Shown: piece after piece, positions 44,667 to 55,065 of the stretch
Layout of the letters: each line of letters begins with the position of its first letter
Numbering within the stretch: the first letter of the stretch is position 1
Assembly (NCBI GenBank): GCA_016744595.1
Contig: JADGEB010000005.1
Location: 62,001-126,000, forward strand
Length of the DNA stretch: 64,000 bases
Direction: 5' to 3'
From: Desulfuromusa sp.
GTDB taxonomy: Bacteria > Desulfobacterota > Desulfuromonadia > Desulfuromonadales > Geopsychrobacteraceae
Notes under the pieces: generated by a model
The model's database searches: none
What the model was told of the DNA's origin: nothing
Seen by the model: the letters and a program-made list of their open reading frames with translations, nothing else
Made by a program: the position numbers and the translations under genes

Positions 44667-47255
44667 TCATTCAATACAGCAGACCAACTCCTGTGACACA
44701 ACATCTGCCATCAATTTTACTCCGGGCTCAGGAACACGACACACCTTGACTACCTTCTTGTAACGACTATAGGAAGGCAACAACCCCCCCAGAGAATTGC
44801 GACAATTTTGCAACCAAGCCTCATTGAGAAAGCAATTTTTGTTGTCCGGGAATAATGCGAGATAGAAAATATCTGCTTCAACCAAATCCTGAAAGAAGTG
44901 CGACCCAAAAGAAAGTTCCGGCATAAGATCTCCAGAAGTAAAGGCAACCTCAACCAAAACACTCAAATTGCTAATTTCAGAAAAACTGATCGGCACCCCC
45001 AGAGATGGCGTCGTTGTTCCCCATCGGCCAGGACCCAACAACATGGTTTTACTATTTTCCTTATTGGCAATCCGCTTATTCAACAGCCCAATCATACGTG
45101 CAATCTCATATTTTTCAACCTGCGGCAAGCGTAGATATTCCGCTGGTTCAACCCAGACAATCCATTCAATACTCTGTGAGATATTACCGCCCATGAAATT
45201 CCCCGCAGAGCGGAAGAATAAATTTTCCTCTGGAATATTCTGGGGTATCTCTAAGTGTGTTTTTGAACCTTTGGTCTGTAACGGACGACACTGAACAACA
45301 TCTATCTTAACAATTCTATCAGTCGTAAAGTTCGCGGTAAACTCAACATCAACCGGATAATCATAAGCAGTTTCGATCGTCTTCAACATACGATGCATCA
45401 GTGTAGTAAAATCTGTTTTTTCAAGAAAATCATCAAAGGTTAAACGCCAAATATCTTGTCCTTTTTTCCCACGGCGTTCGAGAAGTTCCATCGTTTCATA
45501 ATCTTTAATTGCATAGAATTGCCACGGTACATTGATGTCTTCTTGAGTTAATTTAAGCAACGAAACAGTTTCAAGACAATTTTCATTCACATTCAACAGA
45601 TCAACATCATGCTGTGAAAATTTACGAACATCCTCAAACCCTTTATGCTGACGCATTTTAGGCGAATCTAGAGCAACAACCCTGGGGTAGTCAATTTCAG
45701 CCCGATCAACGGCTCTGGTTCCAAGCCCGACAACCAGCCGCAACATGCCTGCTTGTGGATCCATCTCCTTGTCCCAGACAAAAGTGTTATAGGAGACTCC
45801 AACCCCTGCCAGCTCCGGCATATAGTAATGACCTCTATAAGCTCCAGAAACCCGTTGCACCAATAAAGCCATCTGCTCATCCTGCTGATCAAGACCTCGC
45901 TGCAAACGATAGGTCAGAGCATCCTCACTCATAGCGCTGGCAAAAATTTTGCGGATAGCGGTCTCCAATTGCTCCAATCGCTCCTCCGGGTTCCCCTGAT
46001 TAACACAGAAAAAACTGTCATACTTTCCGGCGAAGGCGTTCCCAAAGCCATCTTCCAGCAGGGAGCTAGAACGGACAATGATCGGATATTGCCCATAATA
46101 TTCAAGTAAATGCTGAAACCCTTCACGGATCTTATCCGGGAAAGATCCATTAAGCATCTTTTCTCTCAGTTCAGCTGCTGCAGAAAAATAACCCTCTTCT
46201 GTCTTCTGTTGCATAAACAATCGCCACAAATCATTATGGACAATATAAGAATAATAAACGTTAGACCCGACGTAATGAGAATCGTGATGTTCAAGATGCT
46301 CCTCCCACTCAAAAGAGTCATCCTGCCGTAAAATACTGTGTGCCAACAGCATTCCGACCGCTTTACCGCCAATAAAACCAGTACCAATCACACGTGCCTT
46401 AATATCAAGCAAATCCTGCAGAGAGAAATACTGCCTGACCAAAGACAACATCCGCTCTTCCCGAGCGATCATATGTCGACAAATATGCCGAACCATACTT
46501 GCGCGATCAATTTCTGTCGAAGTTTCTTTGCACAGATCTTCTGCCTCAATAAAGAGCCGGTGCCAATGATCAATCTGCCGTCGGGATGCATCTCTGGTTC
46601 GTGCTGCGAGAGAATTATAGAGGCGTGTTGATTCGAAACTATTGGTTAGAGGGAGAAACTTGTCGCCTACTTTATGGTGGGGCAAAAACATCGTTGGAGA
46701 GCGACGCTGCCAAACCTTTAATGGCTGTATGTGGAAATGATCTTCGTGGTTGAAAACATCAATCAATATCTGAGTTGTATCGCGAATCTGTTCAATGGTT
46801 TTAAAAGAATGATAATCTCTGGTCAGAGCAAAATAAGCGACCGTATCTAATTCAAATAGATAGGGACAGGTCACCCGGAAAAAGTTTCCAACCATATGAT
46901 CTGTCGTCCAGGCCGAAAGGAGATCTGACAGGCAGTCAAAAACATAAAAGGCTCCAGAACCTTGTTCTCTGGCAATATTGTGAACACTGGTGGCAAAAAC
47001 TTCAAAACCCAGACGAGGATCCAGCTGATGAACTTTGATCTGAGGTGTTTCGCCAAGTAAAGGAAGATGGTCGCCGAAACGCATATAATTAATCTGTCGA
47101 CCATCTCGCAACGCTTGATCAACAAAAGGTCCAACAAAATAACGATAATTTTCAATTGACTCTACTTTGAGAACTACATTATCGCCAATTCTCAACCCAT
47201 CCAGGATATTATCCAATTCAGCGTAACCAGTCGAAACCCGTTCCGGCACATTCAT
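44667..47255 (-). CDS. RecA/KaiC-like domain fused to PEP/pyruvate-binding (PPDK N-terminal) domain
   Basis: A large cytoplasmic protein of 862 residues. Residues about 1-200 resemble a KaiC/RecA-fold ATPase (GYAELDNILDGLRIGDNVVLKVES), but the Walker A lysine/threonine motif is replaced by VESIENY. From about 290 it is the nucleotide-binding domain of the PEP synthase/PPDK family (GTGFIGGKAVGMLLAHSIL; IIVRSSSLLEDGFGNAFAGKYDSFF; GPGRWGTTTPSLGVPI near the end). The phosphohistidine and TIM-barrel domains of true PPDK are absent, so it cannot complete that reaction. AGGAGC lies nine bases before the ATG. It diverges from gltB. Function unknown; a nucleotide- or metabolite-responsive regulator is possible. 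Confidence 0.82.
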   Translation of the reverse strand: MNVPERVSTGYAELDNILDGLRIGDNVVLKVESIENYRYFVGPFVDQALRDGRQINYMRFGDHLPLLGETPQIKVHQLDPRLGFEVFATSVHNIAREQGSGAFYVFDCLSDLLSAWTTDHMVGNFFRVTCPYLFELDTVAYFALTRDYHSFKTIEQIRDTTQILIDVFNHEDHFHIQPLKVWQRRSPTMFLPHHKVGDKFLPLTNSFESTRLYNSLAARTRDASRRQIDHWHRLFIEAEDLCKETSTEIDRASMVRHICRHMIAREERMLSLVRQYFSLQDLLDIKARVIGTGFIGGKAVGMLLAHSILRQDDSFEWEEHLEHHDSHYVGSNVYYSYIVHNDLWRLFMQQKTEEGYFSAAAELREKMLNGSFPDKIREGFQHLLEYYGQYPIIVRSSSLLEDGFGNAFAGKYDSFFCVNQGNPEERLEQLETAIRKIFASAMSEDALTYRLQRGLDQQDEQMALLVQRVSGAYRGHYYMPELAGVGVSYNTFVWDKEMDPQAGMLRLVVGLGTRAVDRAEIDYPRVVALDSPKMRQHKGFEDVRKFSQHDVDLLNVNENCLETVSLLKLTQEDINVPWQFYAIKDYETMELLERRGKKGQDIWRLTFDDFLEKTDFTTLMHRMLKTIETAYDYPVDVEFTANFTTDRIVKIDVVQCRPLQTKGSKTHLEIPQNIPEENLFFRSAGNFMGGNISQSIEWIVWVEPAEYLRLPQVEKYEIARMIGLLNKRIANKENSKTMLLGPGRWGTTTPSLGVPISFSEISNLSVLVEVAFTSGDLMPELSFGSHFFQDLVEADIFYLALFPDNKNCFLNEAWLQNCRNSLGGLLPSYSRYKKVVKVCRVPEPGVKLMADVVSQELVCCIE

Positions 47256-47388
47256 AACAAGCGCTCCTGATACAGAGAAATGAAATCTAAATAGAACAAA
47301 AAAAGCAACGAAGGTGGATCATGAATTGCTTGATTTTATAGCATCGCACTGACAAGCCAAGTGAAATTTTCATATAATTCGTTTTTAT

Positions 47389-47405
47389 TGGGCAAATAAT
47401 GCCCA
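47389..47405. promoter_or_regulatory. TGGGCA-N5-TGCCCA palindrome between divergent genes
   Basis: Six-base perfect arms around AATAA lie in the 308-base gap between the PPDK-like gene and gltB, about 160 bases before gltB. It is a possible operator; no regulator is implied. The rest of the gap is AT-rich and should hold both promoters. Confidence 0.35.
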
Positions 47406-47563
47406 TATTTTAGACATTGAATCAATTTCCAAACTATATTTTCTCTCCAAAGCAGGATCTAAAAACTAGAAAGATTATCCTTGATTGGTATTTTTCTAAT
47501 TTCCTAAATAGGTTAAGATATCCATTATTATCCAAGTAACAACAATTCGAAGGACAGACTTCC

Positions 47564-50500
47564 ATGAATCTTGCTGATCGATTTCACGATAATTGCGGCT
47601 TCGGCCTTCTGGCTCATATCCACAACCAGCCAAGTCACCAACTCTTGCAAGATGCGATCAAATCACTCAGTCGCATGATGCACCGTGGTGCAATTGCAGC
47701 TGATGGAAAATCGGGGGATGGGAGTGGCTTGCTCTGCTCGATGCCAATCCGCTTCATGCGTAAAGTTGCCGAGGAGAATGGGATTTCCCTGCCCAAGCAA
47801 TTTGCAATCGCGACCTTATTTTTAAGCGATCCGGAAACAGAACTCCAAATATTTAAGGAACGATGCGAAAAGAATGATCTGAGTATCTTACTCACCCGAG
47901 TTGTTCCGTTGGATACTGATGCTCTTGGCGAGTACGCATTGCAAAGACTACCAAATATAGTCCAACTGTTTGTTGTCCCTGCAGCTCTGATTGCGACCCA
48001 CCGTTTTGATGCATTGATCTACCTGACTCGTAAAGAAATGGAACATCATTTGCGTGATGATCATAACTTTTATATCGCTAGTTTTTCCCGCACTGTGGTG
48101 TCATACAAAGGGTTGGTCATGCCAACCTATATTGAAAAACTGTTTCCTGATCTACAAAGTGAAGACTTTGAGGTTTCCTTCGCAATGTTCCACCAACGCT
48201 TTTCCACCAACACCCTGCCACAGTGGAAACTGGCTCAGCCCCTACGGGTTATTGCCCACAATGGAGAGATCAACTCGATTCAGGGAAACCGCTTCAAGGC
48301 ACTCAATAAATTTACCGATGCACAAAGTCCAGTTTTCTCACAAGCCGAACTCGAACAAATCCTGCCAATTCTTGAAGATGGTGTGAGTGACAGCGCCAAT
48401 CTTGACAATATGCTTGAATTTTTACTGGCCAATGGGGTCGATTTTTTCAAAGCAATCCGTTCGTTGATTCCACCGGCTCGACACAATGTTGCCCATATCC
48501 CAGCAAAGCTAAGAGCCTTTTACGAATATACATCAGCGGCCTTTGAACCATGGGATGGCCCTGCGGCTGTCAGTCTGACCAATGGACGCTATATTGGCTG
48601 TGTTCTCGATCGTAACGGCTTGCGCCCAGCAAAATATGTCATCACGACCGATGATCGACTCTTGGTCAGCAGTGAATACGGAGTTCTCGGAACACCACCA
48701 GAAATGATTCGTGAACGGGGTCGCCTGCAAAGTGGTGAAATGATTGCCGCCGACCTGAATCAAGGGAAAATTTTCTATCCTCAAGACATCGATCGCTATC
48801 TGATGGAATCACAACCTTATAGCCATTGGTTGACAGAACATACCTACTATCTGCAAGAATTTATTGAACGTCAATTTGAAGATCTTAGCGACTATCGCTA
48901 CCCAGAGCTGAACAAACTACAGCGCTACCACAACATCACCAGTGAGATTGTAGATCTGGTGATTCGACCGATGATGAAAGAAGGCAAAGAACCGGTAGGA
49001 TCGATGGGAGATGACTGCCCCATTGCAGCCTTTTCAGATCAGCAGCGAAATTTTTCTGATTTTTTTAAACAGAAATTTGCCCAGGTTACTAATCCTCCCA
49101 TTGATCCATTGCGCGAAAAAGCAGTCATGTCAACAACGATTGGATTTGGTGGAATCGGTAATCCATTGATCGAAACCAAAGACCGAGCAAAACGGCTGAA
49201 AAGTATTTCACCAATTCTTTCTTACGATATTTTCCAAGCACTGCTCTCTTTTGGTAATCCAGATCTCCCACGCTATGAGCCATGCTACAAACATCAATCT
49301 TTCAACACAGGGTTTTCACAAGGCCTACAGCAATCCCTGAAACAACTAGGAGAAGAGGTTGTAAGTTCCGTAAGAGATAATGGTGTCCGAATAGTCATTC
49401 TGGATGATCGGGTTCTTTCTTCCGAACAGAAATTGATTCCGATAGCAATGGCACTTGGCTATATCAACCAACAATTATTCCTGGCTGATCAACGCCAGCA
49501 TGTCACAATTGTTGCTTGTACAGGTGAAGTTCTAGACCCTCATTCCGCTGCGGTTCTGGTTGGCTACGGGAGTGTTGCCATCTATCCATGGTTGCTTTAT
49601 GCAAGTGGTTTGGAACTCTGTGAAAAACGGAGTCTGTCAACTAAAGATATCCGAGAGTCTTTGAAAAACATTTATGATGCCCTGACCAAGGGGATTTTAA
49701 AAATTATGTCAAAGATGGGAATCAGCACGGTCACCAGTTACCGCAATTCTGCCCTATTCGACATTATCGGTCTGAGTGAAGAGCTGGTGACAACCTGTTT
49801 CAAAGGTTCTGCTGCGCTGCTTCCAGGGTTAAGTTTTGCTGATCTTGAAGCCCGGATTGAGAAAACTCATCGCAAGCATTTCATTGAAACTTTCATGGAG
49901 CCGGTTTATCCATTAGAGATAGGAGGATTCTATCGCGACAACCCGGGCTTTGAATATCACGATTTCAGTTCTCAGGTCGTCACCCAACTACACCGCTTTG
50001 CAGAAGTCCGCAACCGGGAAGAATACCTGAAGTTCCGTGAAATGATTGTTGGACGTGGCACCAGATTCATCCGTGACGCACTCACCTTCAACAGTCCAAA
50101 ACAACCACTTCCCCTAAATGAAGTCGAACCCGTTGAAGACATAACCCGTCGCTTCGATTCTGCCGCGATGTCCCTTGGAGCTCTCTCTCCAGAAGCCCAT
50201 GAAGCCTTAGCAGAAGCTATGAACCAGCTTGGCGGCTCATCAAATTGTGGTGAAGGTGGAGAAGACGCCGCTCGTTTTAAAACGGTTCGCAACAGTAAAA
50301 TCAAACAGATTGCTTCGGGACGGTTTGGGGTTACTCCCGGCTATTTACGTAGTGCTAAAGAGATTCAGATTAAACTTGCTCAAGGGGCAAAACCGGGTGA
50401 AGGGGGTCAGCTCCCCGGGGAAAAAGTAACCCAACTTATTGCAACACTACGTTTTACCATCCCTGGCGTCACCCTGATTTCACCACCGCCGCATCACGAT

Positions 50501-51985
50501 ATCTACTCTATTGAAGATCTGGCGCAGCTTATCTTTGATCTCAAACAGATCAACCCCGATGCGATTATTAGCGTCAAATTAGTCTCCACCGAAGGAGTAG
50601 GAACCATTGCTGCGGGAGTCGCCAAAGCATACGCCGATAAAATCATTATTTCCGGTAATGACGGTGGAACCGGTGCTGCCCCGTTCAGCTCGATTAAATA
50701 TGCCGGTAATCCATGGGAGCTTGGGCTGACCGAGGTTCATTTGAGTCTGAAAGCAAATAACCTGCGTGAATTAGTCCATCTGCAAACGGATGGCGGGTTA
50801 AAGGTTGGTCGCGATGTCGTCAAAGCAGCCATGATGGGAGCAGAGAGCTTTGCCTTTGGCACCCCGTTACTGGTAATTTTAGGTTGCAAAATTCTGCGTG
50901 TCTGTCATCTCAACCGCTGCACTGTCGGTATCGCAACCCAAGATGAAAACTTGCGCGCACATTATATCGGCACGGTTGAAAAAGTCGTTAGCTATCTACG
51001 TAATATTGCCGAAGATGTTCGTGAAATTTTAGCTGAACTTGGTTTCTCCTCTCTCAATGAAATCATCGGCCGTACCGACCTGTTAAAACAGATTGATGAT
51101 ATTGATTTTGAAAAGTTCGATTTTTCCAACATCTTGATGCAAGTTGAAGGAAACAATACCAATCAGAGAGAAAACCCTCCTTTTGATGACAATGCTTTTG
51201 AAAAAGAGGTTCTTAACGAAGTTTATCCCGTTATCAAAAACCCCAAGTCTGAGATGGTTATTGAACTCGACATTCTCAACACAAATCGTAGCTTCGGCAC
51301 CCTGATCAGTGGAGAAATTTCCAAATTCTACGGCGATCAAGGCTTGCCGAAAGAGGCCATGACCATTAAGTTGAAAGGGGTCGCGGGACAATCATTCGGT
51401 GCATTTCTTGCTGAAGGGATGACTCTGTTGTTAAACGGTGTCGGAAATGATTACGTCGGCAAAGGAATGCATGGCGGTCGAATCATTATCACTCCGTCAA
51501 TTTACCAGGAAAATGCCTCTGCTGCTGGAAATACCTGCCTTTACGGAGCCACCGGGGGGAAATTATTCGTTTCGGGAACAGCTGGTGAACGTTTTGCCGT
51601 TCGCAACTCTGGAGCCCTGGCCGTTGTGGAAGGAACTGGTGATCATGCCTGTGAATATATGACCGGTGGCACAGTCGTCATTTTAGGGGAAACCGGTATC
51701 AATTTCGCAGCAGGAATGACTGGTGGTGCTGCCTTTGTTTATGATCGGCAGAATCATTTCATCGATCGCTTAAATCAGGAACTGGTTTTTGCCCGCAGAA
51801 TTGATGTTGATGACGACAACGAAGGCAAACTTTATCTGAAAAAAATCTTGATCAGCTATTTCAACCGAACTCGAAGCCCCAAGGCAAAAAGAATTCTCAG
51901 TGACTTCCGCGAAGAACTAGCTTATTTCTGGATGGTCACTCCAAAGGACATGAAAGCACCACTCAACCCCAAAGAAGGGGACTGA
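47564..51985 (+). CDS. gltB: Glutamate synthase large subunit
   Basis: GltB makes two glutamates from glutamine and 2-oxoglutarate. At 1473 residues it has the full set of domains: an N-terminal class II amidotransferase with nucleophile Cys11 (NCGFGLLAH, after a very short propeptide), the central domain, the FMN/2-oxoglutarate barrel (about 860-1200, GEGGEDAARFKTVRNSKIKQIASGRFGV), the 3Fe-4S cysteines (GCKILRVCHLNRCTVG), and a C-terminal GxGxG helix domain (GGRIIITPS, then CLYGATGGKLFVSG). GAAGGA precedes the ATG. It is followed by gltD 54 bases later. Confidence 0.97.
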   Translation: MNLADRFHDNCGFGLLAHIHNQPSHQLLQDAIKSLSRMMHRGAIAADGKSGDGSGLLCSMPIRFMRKVAEENGISLPKQFAIATLFLSDPETELQIFKERCEKNDLSILLTRVVPLDTDALGEYALQRLPNIVQLFVVPAALIATHRFDALIYLTRKEMEHHLRDDHNFYIASFSRTVVSYKGLVMPTYIEKLFPDLQSEDFEVSFAMFHQRFSTNTLPQWKLAQPLRVIAHNGEINSIQGNRFKALNKFTDAQSPVFSQAELEQILPILEDGVSDSANLDNMLEFLLANGVDFFKAIRSLIPPARHNVAHIPAKLRAFYEYTSAAFEPWDGPAAVSLTNGRYIGCVLDRNGLRPAKYVITTDDRLLVSSEYGVLGTPPEMIRERGRLQSGEMIAADLNQGKIFYPQDIDRYLMESQPYSHWLTEHTYYLQEFIERQFEDLSDYRYPELNKLQRYHNITSEIVDLVIRPMMKEGKEPVGSMGDDCPIAAFSDQQRNFSDFFKQKFAQVTNPPIDPLREKAVMSTTIGFGGIGNPLIETKDRAKRLKSISPILSYDIFQALLSFGNPDLPRYEPCYKHQSFNTGFSQGLQQSLKQLGEEVVSSVRDNGVRIVILDDRVLSSEQKLIPIAMALGYINQQLFLADQRQHVTIVACTGEVLDPHSAAVLVGYGSVAIYPWLLYASGLELCEKRSLSTKDIRESLKNIYDALTKGILKIMSKMGISTVTSYRNSALFDIIGLSEELVTTCFKGSAALLPGLSFADLEARIEKTHRKHFIETFMEPVYPLEIGGFYRDNPGFEYHDFSSQVVTQLHRFAEVRNREEYLKFREMIVGRGTRFIRDALTFNSPKQPLPLNEVEPVEDITRRFDSAAMSLGALSPEAHEALAEAMNQLGGSSNCGEGGEDAARFKTVRNSKIKQIASGRFGVTPGYLRSAKEIQIKLAQGAKPGEGGQLPGEKVTQLIATLRFTIPGVTLISPPPHHDIYSIEDLAQLIFDLKQINPDAIISVKLVSTEGVGTIAAGVAKAYADKIIISGNDGGTGAAPFSSIKYAGNPWELGLTEVHLSLKANNLRELVHLQTDGGLKVGRDVVKAAMMGAESFAFGTPLLVILGCKILRVCHLNRCTVGIATQDENLRAHYIGTVEKVVSYLRNIAEDVREILAELGFSSLNEIIGRTDLLKQIDDIDFEKFDFSNILMQVEGNNTNQRENPPFDDNAFEKEVLNEVYPVIKNPKSEMVIELDILNTNRSFGTLISGEISKFYGDQGLPKEAMTIKLKGVAGQSFGAFLAEGMTLLLNGVGNDYVGKGMHGGRIIITPSIYQENASAAGNTCLYGATGGKLFVSGTAGERFAVRNSGALAVVEGTGDHACEYMTGGTVVILGETGINFAAGMTGGAAFVYDRQNHFIDRLNQELVFARRIDVDDDNEGKLYLKKILISYFNRTRSPKAKRILSDFREELAYFWMVTPKDMKAPLNPKEGD

Positions 51986-52039
51986 TCATTTTTTACCTAC
52001 AAATTCAAATGATAAAGATTTTTACCTGCGGAGATACAA

Positions 52040-53425
52040 ATGCAGAATTATATTGATTTACCCCGACATGAGCCCGACAAACTTGAACCGACTCAGCGGC
52101 TACGTAATTTTGATGAAATTTATCAATTTTTCAATAACCGTCAAGTTCGTAAACAAGCTGAGCGCTGCGTCCAATGCGGTGATCCTTTTTGCACTACAAT
52201 TGGCTGTCCGCTACAGAACCATATTCCCCAGTGGCTTGAAGCAATTGCCGATCGGGATCTGGAAAAAGCGTTCAGGCTCTCAAATGAAAGTTCTCCTTTC
52301 CCTGAAATTCTTGGGCGTATTTGTCCACAGGGGCATCTCTGTGAAGGAGCCTGCACTCTGGATGATGGTTTCGGAGCTATCACTATCGGAGCCATAGAAG
52401 CGTCAATTACCGATTTGGCTTTTGCCGCTGGCTTACAACTCCCTTTCCCCGGCATCCGTCACGCTCAAAAAGTTGCAATTGTTGGTTCTGGACCGGCAGG
52501 AATGTCGTGTGCCCATTTTTTGCTGCGGGCCGGAATCAGGGTTGAGATATATGAGCAGGCTGATCGCCCTGGAGGACTTTTGACCTATGGAATTCCTGGA
52601 TTCAAACTGGATAAAAACATTGTCGAACAACGCTTTAAAATATTACAGGACGCTGGACTAAAACTACATTTAGAGAACAAAATTGGTCAAGATATTGAGC
52701 TGGACACGTTGATTGAGCAATATGACGCGGTTTTTATCGGGATTGGTGCAACCAAGGGTCGTCAAGCCAATATCAAGGGTGAAAAACTCCCCGAAGTGAT
52801 TCTGGCAATGGACTATCTGACCGAAAAACAGCGGCAACTATTTAGGACAAATGCAGAACCTGAATGTTCCATGCAGGACAAAAGAGTTGTGGTTATTGGT
52901 GGTGGCGACACTGCTATGGATTGTCTGCGAACTGCAATTCGCGATGGTGCCAGCCAGGTATCATGCTTGTATCGGCGAGATGAAGCCAACATGCCAGGCA
53001 GCTCAAAAGAGTTCCACAATGCCATTGAAGAGGGAGTTGAATTCTGCTTCAACATCAGTCCACGTGAAATTAGGCGTGAACCGAACGGCCTGCTTTGTGT
53101 AGAAGTTGAAAAAACTCAACTGGGAGATAAAGCGGCAGATGGCCGCCAACAAGTTGAGATTCTTTCTAACACTGAACACTGCATCCCTGCTGATGTGGTT
53201 ATTTTAGCTCTCGGGTTTGATGTTGCCACTTTGGCGGGGCTTGAAGAGTCGGGGATAATTATGGACAAATGGGGACAAATCCAAGTTGATTCATCCTCTG
53301 GAGCAACCAGCCAACCCAAAGTCTATTCAGGAGGGGACTGTTATCGGGGGGCAGATTTAGTTGTGAACGCTGCTGCGGATGGACGGAAGGCTGCTTTGGC
53401 AATTATGCGTAATTTATTAACCTGA
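52040..53425 (+). CDS. gltD: Glutamate synthase small subunit
   Basis: This 461-residue subunit passes electrons from NAD(P)H through FAD and Fe-S clusters to GltB. The N-terminal cluster cysteines are in CVQCGDPFC and GRICPQGHLCEGAC. The FAD site is VAIVGSGPAGMSCAH (about 147-161), and the NAD(P)H site is VVVIGGGDTAMDCLRTA (about 283-300). The C-terminal YSGGDCYRGADLVVNAAADGRKAA is typical. It follows gltB in the usual order; the OmpA lipoprotein gene starts 32 bases later. Confidence 0.97.
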   Translation: MQNYIDLPRHEPDKLEPTQRLRNFDEIYQFFNNRQVRKQAERCVQCGDPFCTTIGCPLQNHIPQWLEAIADRDLEKAFRLSNESSPFPEILGRICPQGHLCEGACTLDDGFGAITIGAIEASITDLAFAAGLQLPFPGIRHAQKVAIVGSGPAGMSCAHFLLRAGIRVEIYEQADRPGGLLTYGIPGFKLDKNIVEQRFKILQDAGLKLHLENKIGQDIELDTLIEQYDAVFIGIGATKGRQANIKGEKLPEVILAMDYLTEKQRQLFRTNAEPECSMQDKRVVVIGGGDTAMDCLRTAIRDGASQVSCLYRRDEANMPGSSKEFHNAIEEGVEFCFNISPREIRREPNGLLCVEVEKTQLGDKAADGRQQVEILSNTEHCIPADVVILALGFDVATLAGLEESGIIMDKWGQIQVDSSSGATSQPKVYSGGDCYRGADLVVNAAADGRKAALAIMRNLLT

Positions 53426-53457
53426 GAATTCATGCAAACAAATAAAGGGGAGAAAAA

Positions 53458-54993
53458 ATGAAAAGTTACAGGAAAACCTTTTTTTTGATGAGCTTATTGA
53501 TCATTATCACTCTGACCGGTTGCTCGGGACCAACTCTTCAGGTTCCTCATGTCGCTATTTCAGACAATCCAAGCAGTAAAATATTTCAACTTGAGGAAAC
53601 TCTTGCCGAAGGACGTACACAACAGATTCACGTCCTTGCGCCAACATGGTATGCAAAAGCTGACAGCTACCTAGACAAAGCCAGACATGGCTTAGCTAAC
53701 AATGATTCGGTCGAAGGGGTCTTACAAAACGTGGCCTATGGTCATGCCCATTTTGACAAAGCGAAAGAATATGCCCTTATTGCCCAATCCGCTATCTCTC
53801 AAGCTATTAAAGCACGCAAATTGGCGAACGCGGCTGGTGCAGCCTCTCTCGGTGATGACTATCAGAAACTTGAATATGAATTTACCGCTTTAACTGCCGA
53901 CATTGAAAATAACAATCTTTCACGTGCTGAAAAAAATGAAAACAAAGTTGCCAAAGGATTTGCTGATCTCGAGCTCCGCGCCATCAAAGAAAATACTCTG
54001 GGAGAAGTAAGAAATTTGTTGACCACCAATATCGATAATGGGGCAAAAAAACTGGCACCAAAAACCCTGAATGAAACTCAGAAGGCTTTGGCTGATGCCG
54101 ATCAGTTTATTACCCAGCAACGTTACAAACGGGTAGAAATGCAGAACAAAGCCAATTCGGCTCTATTTCAGGCTCAGAGGCTCGGCCAGATTATGGCTAT
54201 GAGTAATTCGCTTAAAAATATGTTGCCGGAAGACATCTCTTTACGCCATGAGAGCCAGCTACATCAGGTGACCAGTAAATTGGGTGGACGTGACTTAAGG
54301 AATGAACCTGCTGATCTCCAACTACAGAGCATTCTTGGTTCGGTCGTTTCTTTACAGGACGACAACCAATATCTGAAAGAGAAACGGCAGCAGGAGAAAC
54401 TCGAATTCGAGAACAAACTGGCCGAAAAACAAGTCGAAATTGATGCGCAAAGACAACAGATTGCTGCCTTGGAAGGACAAAGCAAAGCTGCCCAAAGAGA
54501 ACGTGAGCTCATTGCGCTACAGGAAAAGGAAACCAATGCCCGTCTGGAAGCTGAACGCCACTTTCAACAACTATTTAATGAAGTACAAGGAATGTTTTCT
54601 CAAGATCAAGCCGAGGTTTATAAACAAGCCCAAAAACTTGTTATTCGTTTAAAAGCTATTCAGTTCCCAGTCGGGAAAGATCTGATCATGCCTGACAATT
54701 ACGCCCTATTAAGCCAGGTACGTAAAGCTATCCGGACCTTTGGCGAACCAGAAGTTGTTATTGAAGGACATACTGACAATACCGGGTCAGTTGCAATCAA
54801 TGCGCAGCTCTCGCAAAACCGGGCTGAAGCAGTACGACAGTATTTTATTGCGAATGGCACGCTAGAAGAACAAAAGCTGTCTGCGATTGGTTATGGATCA
54901 GAAAGACCTCTGGCAACCAATGACACCACTGAGGGACGTGCGATTAATCGCCGGATCGATATTATTATTAAAGCAGAAAGGGTGCATAACTAA
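53458..54993 (+). CDS. OmpA-family outer-membrane lipoprotein with coiled coil
   Basis: A 511-residue lipoprotein: lipobox LTGC (lipidated Cys about 22), an N-terminal helical domain (about 35-130) resembling DUF4398-like regions, a long helical stretch, a clear charged coiled coil (about 300-375, KEKRQQEKLEFENKLAEKQ and onward), and a C-terminal OmpA peptidoglycan-binding domain (about 395-505, EGHTDNTGSVAINAQLSQNRAE, then GYGSERPLATN). It probably tethers the outer membrane to peptidoglycan. AGGGGAG lies upstream of the start. It is next to gltD by position but has no obvious link in function. Confidence 0.9.
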   Translation: MKSYRKTFFLMSLLIIITLTGCSGPTLQVPHVAISDNPSSKIFQLEETLAEGRTQQIHVLAPTWYAKADSYLDKARHGLANNDSVEGVLQNVAYGHAHFDKAKEYALIAQSAISQAIKARKLANAAGAASLGDDYQKLEYEFTALTADIENNNLSRAEKNENKVAKGFADLELRAIKENTLGEVRNLLTTNIDNGAKKLAPKTLNETQKALADADQFITQQRYKRVEMQNKANSALFQAQRLGQIMAMSNSLKNMLPEDISLRHESQLHQVTSKLGGRDLRNEPADLQLQSILGSVVSLQDDNQYLKEKRQQEKLEFENKLAEKQVEIDAQRQQIAALEGQSKAAQRERELIALQEKETNARLEAERHFQQLFNEVQGMFSQDQAEVYKQAQKLVIRLKAIQFPVGKDLIMPDNYALLSQVRKAIRTFGEPEVVIEGHTDNTGSVAINAQLSQNRAEAVRQYFIANGTLEEQKLSAIGYGSERPLATNDTTEGRAINRRIDIIIKAERVHN

Positions 54994-55020
54994 GTCACCT
55001 CTTAATCCACTGCTAAAAAA

Positions 55021-55054
55021 CAAAAAGCCAGTCTTCTTAAAGACTGGCTTTTTG
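55021..55054. terminator. Bidirectional terminator between OmpA lipoprotein and cbiET genes
   Basis: A 15-base perfect stem (CAAAAAGCCAGTCTT, loop CTTA, and its complement) gives T-runs in both directions and lies between two convergent stop codons. Confidence 0.93.
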
Positions 55055-55065
55055 TCACAATAGTT

